NCBI RefSeq assembly: GCF_026745355.1
Contig: NC_079206.1
Location: 6,655,044-6,719,043 of the forward strand
Source: Beta vulgaris subsp. vulgaris
Lineage: Eukaryota; Streptophyta; Magnoliopsida; Caryophyllales; Amaranthaceae
Reading direction: 5' to 3'
Length of the DNA: 64,000 nt
The translations under genes were made by a program, and so were the position numbers. How positions within the stretch are numbered: the stretch's first letter is position 1; each line of letters starts with the position of its first letter. Shown piece after piece: positions 21,744 to 33,700 of this stretch. The notes beneath the pieces are model-generated. The model had not been told where the DNA came from. It made no database searches and saw only the letters and a list, made by a program, of their open reading frames with translations.

Positions 21744-24700
21744 ATGGTAGAAATAATCTCTTCTCCTTCTTCTTCATACAATACTTTGCTAAAACCATGT
21801 AACTCAACACAACATCCAAAAAAATCCATACAAAGTGCACTCATTATTCCTTCATCTCTAACTCCAATAATGAACAATCTCACAAGTGCCCAAATCAGAT
21901 TACAACCAAGATTCAACAGCAATAATAACAGATGGAAAAAGACATCATCATCTGAGGTGGTGTTAGCAGGCGCAGCAGGTGATGAAGATTACGGCGGAAA
22001 ACGGCGGAGGTGTGCGAAAGTGGTGAAGTCCATGGCGGAGAATGAGAGAGAATATGCGGTGGAGGATAAGGAGAATGAGAGATACAGATATACGGTGGTT
22101 TGTTTGGTGGCGTTTGTTATGTGTCTTTGCAGTGCAGATAGGACTGTTATGTCGGTAGCTATTGTTCCGTTGGCTCATACGCATGCTTGGTCTACCTCTT
22201 TTGTCGGCATTGTCCAGGTTCGTATCATCACTTATGCTTACTCCGTAACAAAGTAGATGTTACCAACCTCGGCTAGGCTACTAAGTACTAACCTATATTG
22301 TTGGGATGAGAATTTGAATTATGAGAATTCAGGATGATACTTCAATGAACGTACTACACTTTGACTTTAATTTTATGCTTCTAAATGCAGTACCTAGACT
22401 ATTAATAACTTTATTGTATATTAATAAATATTATAAGAAGTTAATATTATAAAAGTATAATTGGGAGGAATCCAACAACATATCATATAGTAATAATTGA
22501 TTTTTTCTAAAACTGAAAAATGCATTGTCAAATGTAATAGGTGAATAGTATAATTTTCAAAATGTAACATCTATTTTGTTATAAAGGAAGTATACTAAAC
22601 TATTCTATAGAGCCTGTTAGTTTACTCACTCAGTTTCTTTTTTATCTACGCACTTTGTATTTCTAGTATGTCTCTTTTTAATCTAGATACTATTGTTTTT
22701 TTATTCTTAATAATATGTCTCATTTACTTTAGAGTGCGTCTTGGATGTAACATGTTACACCATTAACTTATTGCTTAACATGTATAATGACATAGACTCC
22801 AATAAAAATGACATGAACTATATAAATAATGACATGAATCTCGTGTTATTTTGTATTTAATTCATTTGAGTTTTTTTTTTCACAAAATAAGCGTGGTTTG
22901 TGGGCAGTTAAATTATGGTGTAAAACTTACACCCACAAATTTGTGTTCACTTTATCCTCTTTTTCCACTTACGCCATCCACTTTTTAATATTTTAACCCA
23001 CCTTTTAAGTTTCTCTCTCTTCTTGGTTCTCCACCAAACTGGAGTGAGTAAATAACAAAAAAAAAGGAGTATTATTTAAGTATTTTCTAGCTTTAGCTAT
23101 ATATGATTGATTACTTTTGGATGCATTCTCTTCATCTTAAAAAAGTCTTTAGGCTCAAAATCTTTAATAAGAGCTAATTACGTTCGATTAGGCGTAAATA
23201 TGGGGTGAAATTAGAATGGATCATGTTCAATCATGTCTAAGAAGTTCATAACACACCCACACCCTTAATTTATATATAAATCTATATCCTCCTTAATGTT
23301 TCACACAATCCCTATGATACAAACCTCAATTTGTGTTAATCTATATTCTCAAATAGTCCCAACTAACTATGTCTTTTCGATTTGATCAATCTCAAATCTC
23401 AACTAATGATTAGTTTGGTATAATCTAACCCTTACGAGTGTATTTCCGATCCAGAGCAATCTCATATATATACTCCCTCTGTTGAAACACATTGAAAGTC
23501 CACTTGTGAGTGTCCCACCTTAGAGAAAGAGGAGAGAATAAACCACTTTATAAGATTAGGAGTTACTCCTCATATCACCAATTGGTTTTAGGATGGAACC
23601 TCTTAGCTTGTAGTGGGCTAAACTCTCCTCCTCCTTATTGGGGAACCTAGGCCCATTTTCGAATAATTTAAAAATTAACATGGTATCAGAGCCCAGGTTG
23701 CGGGTCTCGTCTAAACTAGGTATTTGATCGCTACTAGATAAGGATTTACCTCGACAGGATGTCCAACCCCTAAGAGGATTATTGCTCTGACCTTTCCAGT
23801 TAGCTTTGAATTTCTAAGGACACTCACAAGTGAGGGGGTGTGTTGAAACCCATTGAAAGTCTACTTGTGAGTGTCCCACCTTGGAGAGAGAGGAGAGAAT
23901 AAACCACTTTATAAGATTAGGAGTTACTCCTCATATCACCAATTGATTTTAAGATGGAACCTCCTAGTTTGTAGTGGGCTAAACTCTCCTCCTCCTTATT
24001 GGGTCACCTAGGCCCATTTTTGAATAATTTGAAAATTAACACCCTCCGTAACAAATTACTAGCAACATTTGGTATTATTTATGAGAGGTAAAATATTTAA
24101 TTGTTGCTAGTAATTCATTGCGGATGGAGAATATGATTTGCAAGGTTGTAAAAGTAGCACATACTTGGGACGGTTTCAAAATTTTGGTGGTCATCAATTG
24201 ATGACTTAATGTTATAATTGGGTTCACAAAAATAAGAAACGGCATAGTTTTATCAAAAGACTGTTGGGCCATGAGTCCCTTCCTATGTGGAAAAACTCAT
24301 TATGTTTGGGTTATTTAGCCAAAGTTATCAAACTTTTAGAAGTTTGACTTTTGGGGCAAAACTCACGTGGATGTGAGGGAGCCAAAATGGACTTTGGCTT
24401 GCTTCATAAATATGGGGTAGTATTCAACTTGGACTGGCAGAAGAGTGTGTTGAATACGCAAGAGGAAAAACACAGAGAAAGAAAGTGAGAAAATAGAAGA
24501 AAAGGAGAGCAGCCCCTTCTCGGTTTTCTGGGCACAGTTTTACAAAACACCTCCGATCGAAGGTCGTTCGTGGTCCGATTTGGCTGAAATTTTGACAGCA
24601 TATCCGGGACATCTTGGGCTACATTCTGGACGGTGTGTTGTCTTTTGGTGCTCTAGTTCGTGAGATATCGCTGCTGTAATAAGCTCTGTTTTTCTGGTGA

Positions 24701-27700
24701 TATTTCTCAATCTTCCTCTTTTGTAAGTTGCTAATTATGATGTCTATTGTTGGGTAATTTGTGTACCCATTTGAGGACTTGGAATTGGGTTTGTGTAACC
24801 TTCCTTTTATCATAATAAGAGCAATTGGGTGGACTCCTAATCGTCCCGTGGTTTTTACTCTTCTCATTGAAGGGGTTTTCCACGTAAAAATTTGTGTGTC
24901 TTTGTTTCATTGTTAATATTGTTGAATTGCTTATCTTGTTGTGGTTGTTGGTTGATATTATTGGAGAATTCTGATTTTGGGAGATAGATCATGATTATGG
25001 TGATTTTGGTGTGACCTTGAACATACTAGAAGTAGGAACTTGCTAGTTGTATTTGTTCTTGTCACTTGAGTAATTCCGCAAGGAGGTGTATTTACCTCAA
25101 CATTCTGGTATCAGAGCTACGGTACATTGTTTGTTGATTTCTCCATGGATTCTAGTAATATCAACAGTAGTAGAATGGTCAGTTTGAATGGTACTAACTA
25201 TCACCTTTGGAAACGAAAGATGAAAGATTTGTTGTATGTCAAAAGTTGGCATTTACCTGTGTTTAGTACCGAGAAACCTGAAGGTAAAACTGATGAGCAA
25301 TGGCAATTTGAGCATGAACAATTGTGGGTTTATTCGTCAATGGGTTGATGATAATGTTCTTAACCACATTAATGATGAGGTTCATGCAAGGTCTCTTTGG
25401 CAAAAACTTGATTCCCTTTATGCTAGCAAGTCGGGCAATAATAAATTGTACTTGATTAAGCAATTGATGGGATTGAAGTATAAAGAAAGTAAGGCTTTAT
25501 CTGATCATTTGAATGATTTTCATGGCATTATCCAACAATTGTCTGCTATGGATATAAAGTTTGATGATGAGATTCATGGTCTTTTATTGCTTGGTACTCT
25601 TCCTGATTCATGGGATACTTTTAGAATGACACTTTGTAACTCGGCACCAAATGGCAAAGTCACCTTGGATTTTGCTAAGGTTGGTATCTTGAATGAGGAG
25701 ATGCGAAAGAAATCTCATGGTGTGTCATCTTCGCCCGAAGAAGCATATGTTGCTGAGAACAGAGGTAGAGGTAAGAGCAGGGCTCCTAGTGGCAGAGATA
25801 AAAGTAGGAGCAAGTCTCGTGGGAGATATAAGAATTTGAAGTGCCATTATTGTGATAAAACGGGTCATATACAGAAGTACTGCTACAAGATGAAAAGAGA
25901 TAACAAGGGTGGCAATGGCAAACAAGATAAGAAGCAAGATCAGAAAGACCAAGATAATGATGATCGAGCTGCAGCTGCAACTGTTGAAGATCTTATCATT
26001 GTGCATGATGAGAGTTTGGTGAACCTAGCTAACTATGAGACAAGTTGGGTGATTGATAGTGGAGCCTCACTTCATGTGACATCAAGGAAGGAATTCTTTA
26101 CATCTTATACACCAGGTGACTATGGGGTATTGAAGATGGGTAATGATGGTTTGGCTCAAGTTGTAGGTGTTGGAGATGTTTGCTTGGTGACTGACATTGG
26201 AGCAAAGTTAGTGCTCAAGAATGTTCGACATGTCCCAGACATTCGATTGAACTTGATCTCCACTGGCAAGCTCGATGATGAAGGCTTTTGTAGTACCTTT
26301 TATAGTGGTCAGTGGAAACTCACTAAAGGTAGTTTAGTGCTAGCTCGCGGGAAGAAGCACACAAGCCTATATTTGTTGCATGCCACAATTTCCACAGATC
26401 GTGTAAATGTAGCAGATGATGATCCAGCAAGGCTATGGCATAGAAGACTTGGACATATGAGTGAAAAAGGGCTAAGTTGTCTGATCAAGAAGAATGCACT
26501 ACCTGATTTGAAGAGTGCAAAACTTGACAAGTGTTCACATTGTTTCGCTGGAAAACAAAACAGAGTCTCATTTAAGAGACATCCTCCATCGAGGAAATCA
26601 GGTTTGCTTGACCTTGTTCATTCTGATGTTTGTGGTCCTTTGAAAGTTAAAACTTTTAGTGGTGCACTTTACTTTGTAACCTTCATTGATGATTGTTCAA
26701 GAAAGCTGTGGGTGTATGCTTTGAAAACAAAGATCAAGTACTTGATGTGTTCAAGCAATTTCAAGCTTTGGTTGAAAGGCAAACCGGTAAGAAGCTAAAG
26801 TGTCTCCGTTCTGATAATGGTGGTGAGTACATTGGACCTTTGGATGACTACTGCAAGTCATTGGGTATTAGACATCAGAGAACTCCGAAGAAAACTCCAC
26901 AGTTGAATGGCGTGGCCGAGAGAATGAACAGAACTTTGTTAGAGAGAATGAGGTGCATGCTTTCGAGGCAAAGTTACCAAGACACTTTTGGGGTGAAGCT
27001 TTATTCACTGCTGTTCATGTGATTAATATGTCTCCTTGTGTTTCTTTGAATGGTGATGTTCCAGATAAGGTCTGGTTCGGCAAGGAGGTTTCTTACAATC
27101 ACTTACGTGTCTTTGGGTGTAAGGCATATGTGCATGTTCCGAATGATGAAAGATCAAAGTTGGATTCTAAGACTCGCCAATGCATTTTTGTGGGTTATGG
27201 TCAAGACCAGTTTGGCTACAGGTTTTATGATCCTGTAGAGAAGAAATTAATTCGTAGTAGGGATGTAGTGTTTGTTGAAGATCAGACTATTGAAGACATT
27301 CAGAAGGCACAAGAGACTACATCTTATAATGGTTATGATCTGGTTGATTTGGATCTACCCCCTTTGACTTTTGCACCTGCACCGGCTGAAGAAGTGCAAG
27401 GTAATGGCAATGATGGAAATATTCCTGAGGTTGATGATCCTGTTGATGATGATGCTATTGAGATAGATCATCATGGCTCTCCTGAAGTTCAACCAGTTCC
27501 TGTAAGACGGTCTATCAGAGACCGGAATCCTTCTATGAGGTACCCTTCTTCTGATTATGTTCTCCTAACTGACGGGGGAGAACCTGAGTCTTTTGAGGAA
27601 GCTATGGATAGTGATGACAAGCAGTGTTGGATTGATGCAATGGAAGATGAAATGAAATCATTGCATGATAATCACACTTTTGATCTTGTGAAGCTACCAA

Positions 27701-30700
27701 AGGGAAAGAAAGCTTTGAGGAATCGGTGGGTATACAAGCAAAAACAAGATGAGAATGTGAAGAAACCACGATACAAAGCTAGACTTGTTGTTAAGGGTTG
27801 CAATCAGGAGGAAAGGAGTAGACTTTGAAGAAATTTTTGCACCGGTTGTCAAGATGTCATCAATTAGAGTTGTTTTGGGTCTTGCTGCTAGCCTTGATTT
27901 GGAGATTGAGCAGCTAGATGTGAAGACTGCCTTCCTTCACGGTGACCTTAAAGAAGACATCTACATGGAACAACCAGAGGGCTTCAAAGTCAAGGGAAAA
28001 GAAGATTATGTGTGCAAATTGAAGAAGAGCTTGTATGGCCTAAAACAAGCTCCGAGACAATGGTATCGCAAGTTTGACTCCTTTATGGGGGAGCAAGGCT
28101 ACAAGAAGACTTCTTGCGATCATTGTGTTTTCTTGAAAAGGTTTTCTGACAATGACTTTATCATTTTGCTTCTTTATGTCGATGACATGCTGATTGTAGG
28201 GCAAAATGTGGCTAGAATTGTAAGCTTGAAGCAACAGTTGAGTAAGACTTTCTCTATGAAAGAACTCGGGCCTGCAAAACACATTTTAGGCATGCGGATC
28301 ATCCGTGATCGAAAGGCTCGAAGGCTATGGTTGTCTCAAGAAGCATATATTGGAAAGGTGCTTCAAAGGTTCAATATGGAGAAAGCAAAACCAGTGAGTA
28401 CTCCTCTTGCTTTGCATTTTAAATTGAGTGCCCAACAAAGTCCTTCTACTACTCAAGAGAAGGAAAGTATGCAGCATATACCTTATGCTTCAGCAGTGGG
28501 CAGTTTGATGTATGCAATGGTTTGTACGAGGCCTGATATAGCACATGCAGTTGGTTTGGTAAGTAGATTTCTCTCTAGTCCGGGAAAAGAGCACTGGAAT
28601 GCAGTTAAATGGATTATGAGATACCTACGAGGCACTGCAGATATGAAGCTTTGTTTTGGAAGTGACAAGGCTATTCTTGTCGGCTATTCAGATTCTGACA
28701 TGGCGGGTGATATTGACTCGAGGAAGTCTACCTCGGGTTATATGATCACTTTTGCAGGGGGAGCAGTATCTTGGCAATCTAGGTTGCAGAAATGTGTGGC
28801 ATTGTCCACTACGGAGTCGGAGTTTATTGCAGCGACAGAGGCATGTAAGGAATTGCTTTGGATGAAGAGATTTGTCTGTCAACTTGGATTTACACAAAAG
28901 AGGTATGTGTTGTATTGTGACAGTCAAAGTGCAATTCATCTTGCTAAGAATTCCACTTTTCATGCTAAGTCGAAACATATTGATGTGAGGTATCATTGGA
29001 TACGTGATGTTCTTGATGCTAAGTTCCTTGAGCTTGAGAAGATCCATACCGATGACAATGGTTCTGACATGATGACTAAAGCATTGCCAAGAGGCAAGTT
29101 TGAGACTTGTCGTTTGATTGCCGGAATGGCAACCACCTCCACATAGTCGGGAGGGGGAGATTTGTTGGGCCATGAGTCCCTTCCTATGTGGAAAAACTCA
29201 TTATGTTTGGGTTATTTAGCCAAAGTTATCAAACTTTTAGAAGTTTGACTTTTGGGGCAAAACTCACGTGGATGTGAGGGAGCCAAAATGGACTTTGGCT
29301 TGCTTCATAAATATGGGGTAGTATTCAACTTGGACTGGCAGAAGAGTGTGTTGAATACGCAAGAGAAAAACACAGAGAGAAGAGAAGTGAGAAAATAGAA
29401 GAAAAGGAGAGCAGCCCCTTCTCGGTTTTCTGGGCACAGTTTTACAAAACACCTCCGATCGAAGGTCGTTCGTGGTCCGATTTGGCTGAAATTTTGACAG
29501 CATATCCGGGACATCTTGGGCTACATTCTGGACGGTGTGATTGTCTTTTGGTGCTCTAGTTCGTGAGATATCGCTGCTGTAATAAGCTCTGTTTTTCTGG
29601 TGATATTTCTCAATCTTCCTCTTTTGTAAGTTGCTAATTATGATGTCTATTATTGGAGTATACACTCCTCCAGCTCAGATATCCAGCTCAGCACATACAT
29701 AACTGATTCTGTTATGATTCTGTTAGTTTGTTATACAAACAGATTGTGTAAACTCTTTCTTACAACATTCTGTATATATACCTCCCTTCTCTCATTCTTG
29801 TAATTATTCAATCAATACTGAAATAATACTGAAATATCCTGAACTCTTTCTCTCTTTCTCTCTCTACATTTTAATCATTTGTGATCTGAAGTTCAGAAAT
29901 TATCATGGTATCAGAGCAGAGATAAAATCTGCGATCATATTTCTGCAACGCTGAGAATTCCAGAAATCTTTCTTCTGCAATTATTTTGCATCTTCTTCGT
30001 GAAATCTCAAATTCAGGTGTATTCAATTCTTCTCTGAGGTCTTAATTGATCATAATTGCATTTTTCATTTTCTGTTTGCAATTTTGGAAATTCTTTGATT
30101 TCAATTGATAAATCTCTGCAAACTTGAAAGAAATTCAATTCATATTCTGTTGATTGATAATCTTGCTGAAATTCTTGATTATTCAGTTTACCTCAACATA
30201 TTCCTGTCATAATTCTTCTCATTCTTTCAAAATGCCTGAAAATGTGTCTAAATCTGATAATCAAACAAATACTTTACCACTGAATCAAGATCCCACAAGT
30301 ATGTATTATATACATCCTTCGGACGCAAACTGTACTCAGATAGTCTCTGTCAAATTCAATGGCAGTGCTTATAGTGATTGGAAACGTTCTATGATAGTTT
30401 CATTATCTGCTAAAAATAAACTCAGAATTGTTGATGGCAGCCTAGAGATTCCTGAAATTGGTACAGTTGAATATGTTGCTTGGGAACGATGTAATAACCT
30501 AGTCATTTCTTGGTTATTAGCTAATCTAGATCATTCTGTCAAAAAGAGTGTCTTATTTCTTGAGACAGCTAGAGAAATATGGCAAGATCTAGAAGAAAGA
30601 TATGGTTTCTCTTCCATGGCTCAACTTTATTCTCTAGAACAGAAATTAGCCGAGACAAATCAAGGAACCTCTAGTATAGCTGAATTCTATACTCAACTCA

Positions 30701-33700
30701 AGACCATTTGGGATGAGATGCATGATGCTAATCCATTGCCTTATTGTACATGTAACAAGTGTACATGCAATTTGACACAGAAAATTCTTACTAGAGATCA
30801 AGAACAGAAACTTATTCACTTCATGATGAAGTTAAATGATAGTTTCTCAACTATCAGAGGGAACATTTTGATGACTAAACCTCTTCCTAAGGTAGCTCAA
30901 GCCTATAGGATCTTTGCTCAAGAAGAGCGTCACAAAGAAGTTGTTCAACTATCTACAAACACTGAATCTCTTGCTTTTGCTGCTGATGGAAATCACAGAT
31001 ACAAACCTTACAATAATTCTCCAAGGAACAATAACATTGGTAACAATTCTGTTGGATACAACAAGAATCAGAATATCAGTGGCCAGAAAAGGCCAGGTTC
31101 CTACTACTACTGTACACACTGTAAAGTGCCAGGGCACAGCTGAGAGAGATGTTTTAAGGTGAATGGTTTTCCTCCAGGCTTCAAAGGATTCAAGGATAAG
31201 AGAGTTGCTGCTCTAGCTCCTTCATCAGATGGTCTTATTCCTACAGATTCCATTTCACCACATTCTATTTCAGTGGATCAGTTCAATCAACTTATGTCCT
31301 TGCTTCAGCAACAATCTTCATCTGCCTCCAAAGAGAACTCTGAAACACCAAACCATGCTTTACTAGCAGGTACTCATTGTCTCTTTACAACCTTTAATAC
31401 TGAATGGTTACTAGATAGTGGCGCCACGGATCATATTTGTTCTAACTTGAGTCTTTTTCACACATATTACCCTGTCACAAATCCTCATCACACCATAACA
31501 ATCCCTGATGGCAGACAAATCTTGGTCAAACACATTGGTTCTGTGTATCTGAACAAGAATATTCTCCTACAAAATGTCCTTCACATTCCAGATTTTCATT
31601 TTAACCTGATTTCTGTTCATAAATTATGCAAAGATTTACATTGTACAATCACTTTCACTCATGATCAGTGTTTTCTTCAGGACCTCCACTCTCAGACAGG
31701 TCATTCAATGCCTCTTGGTAAACTGACAGCTGGTCTTTACAATGTTGAAGCTCCTTCAGTACAATCCTCTTCTATTCCTTCATGCTATTCTGTTATAGAT
31801 ACTGCTAAACTGTGGCATCTACGCCTGGGACATTTACCTTTTTCTCAAATAAAACATATACTTCCTGATTGTAATGTACAAGCATGCTTACATGATGTAG
31901 TGTGTCAAGTCTGTCCTGCTGCTAAACAGACTAGAAAACCTTTTCCTATGAGTAGTATTCACACCACTAAACCATTTGAAATGATACACATTGATGTTTG
32001 GGGTCCTTACAGAACACAAACTCATTCAGGATGTAATCAATTTTTAACTATAGTTGATGACTTTACTCGTTTCACTTGGGTTCATTTTCTCAAATACAAA
32101 TCTGATTGTGTATCTGTTCTAAATACATTCTTCAATTATGTTCAAACTCAATTCAATAGCATAGTTACTTGTGTAAGATCTGACAATGCTAAAGAATTGG
32201 GTGAAGGAGACATGAAACAATTGTATTCTCAGAGAGGTATTGTTCACCAAACAAGTTGTTCCGACACTCCTCAGCAAAATGGTATTGTAGAACGCAAGCA
32301 CAGGCATCTTTTAGAGACTGCTCGAGCTATTTTCTTCCATTCTAAAGTTCCTGATAAGTTCTGGGGAGATAGTGTGATATGTGCAGCCTATTTGATCAAC
32401 CGGATGCCACTTCAAAGTCTTCAGAATGTTACTCCTTATGCTAAGTTATTTCAGAAAGCTCCTTCTTTCAGTCATCTTAAGGTGTTTGGGTGTCTTTGTT
32501 ACCTCTCAACTTCCAAAGTCAAGCGATCTAAATTCCAACCCAGAGCACATCCTGGTGTATTCTTGGGCTATTCAGTTACTCAAAAAGGGTATAAGGTTTT
32601 AGATTTGACAAACAACACAGTAGTCATTTCCAGGGATGTCACCTTCTATGAAAGACACTTTCCCTTTCATTTGTCTCCCACATCCAAACCTGAACCCATT
32701 TTTGTTCCTCAATCTACATATGATTTCTTTGATGATGGTTATCCATCTCTTCATACTTCTCCAGCATCAGCACATACTCCTGATTCTCACAATAATACTT
32801 CTTCTCCTCTCTCATCCTCTTCACCTATTGTCTCTGATTCTTCACCTACTGTCTCTGATTCTTCACCTACTGTCTCTGATTCTTCACATCTTGTCTCTGC
32901 TTCTCCTCCTCTCATTGATCTCAGTGTTGTCTTACCTCCACTTGCTCCACCCAGATCTTCTAGCAGACCTCACAAACCTCCTTCTTACTTATCTGACTAT
33001 CACTGTCATCTGAGCACAGACTCTACTGCTATATCTCCACATTGGTGTAACCTGGTTGCTTACTCTTCCTTCCCCTCTCATCATAAAGCTTTTCTTTCAG
33101 TCCCCTCTTTTGACATTAAAGAACCACTCTCTTACAAAGAAGCTTCTTCTAAACCTGAGTGGGTCTCTGCTATGGACAAGGAAATCAAGGCTCTTACTGA
33201 TAACCACACATGGGATTTAGTTCCTCTTCCTGATGGCAAGAAAGCTATTGGCAACAAGTGGGTTTATAAAGTTAAACTCAATGCAGATGGTAGTCTTGAA
33301 AGATGTAAAGCAAGACTAGTAGCTAAAGGTTACAACCAAAAATATGGTGTTGACTATGAAGAGACTTTCTCTCCTGTGGTCAAAATGACTACAATTAGGT
33401 GTCTCCTTGCTCTAGCTGCTCACAACCATTGGTCTATCTACCAACTTGATGTCAACAATGCATTTCTCCACGGAGATTTGCTTGAAGAAGTCTACATGAA
33501 AGTGCCAGATGGGTTCCCTAATGCACAGAATCATGTTTGCAAACTTAATAAGTCTCTTTATGGACTTAAACAAGCTTCTCGGCAATGGTTTGCCAAGCTT
33601 GTGGAAGCATTGACTGCTCAAGGCTTCATCCAATCCAAGAATGACTACAGTCTCTTCATCAAGAAACAAGATCATCTTATTGCCATAGCAGCTGTTTATG

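Noticed and set aside
23681..23692. tRNA-like sequence tggtatcagagc, also at 25106 and 29906
   Set aside because: These are reverse-transcription primer sites next to LTRs, not tRNA genes.
32119..32307. Antisense ORFs over both Copia pol regions (also 28688-29173 and 33412-33765)
   Set aside because: Shadows of the sense coding frames.
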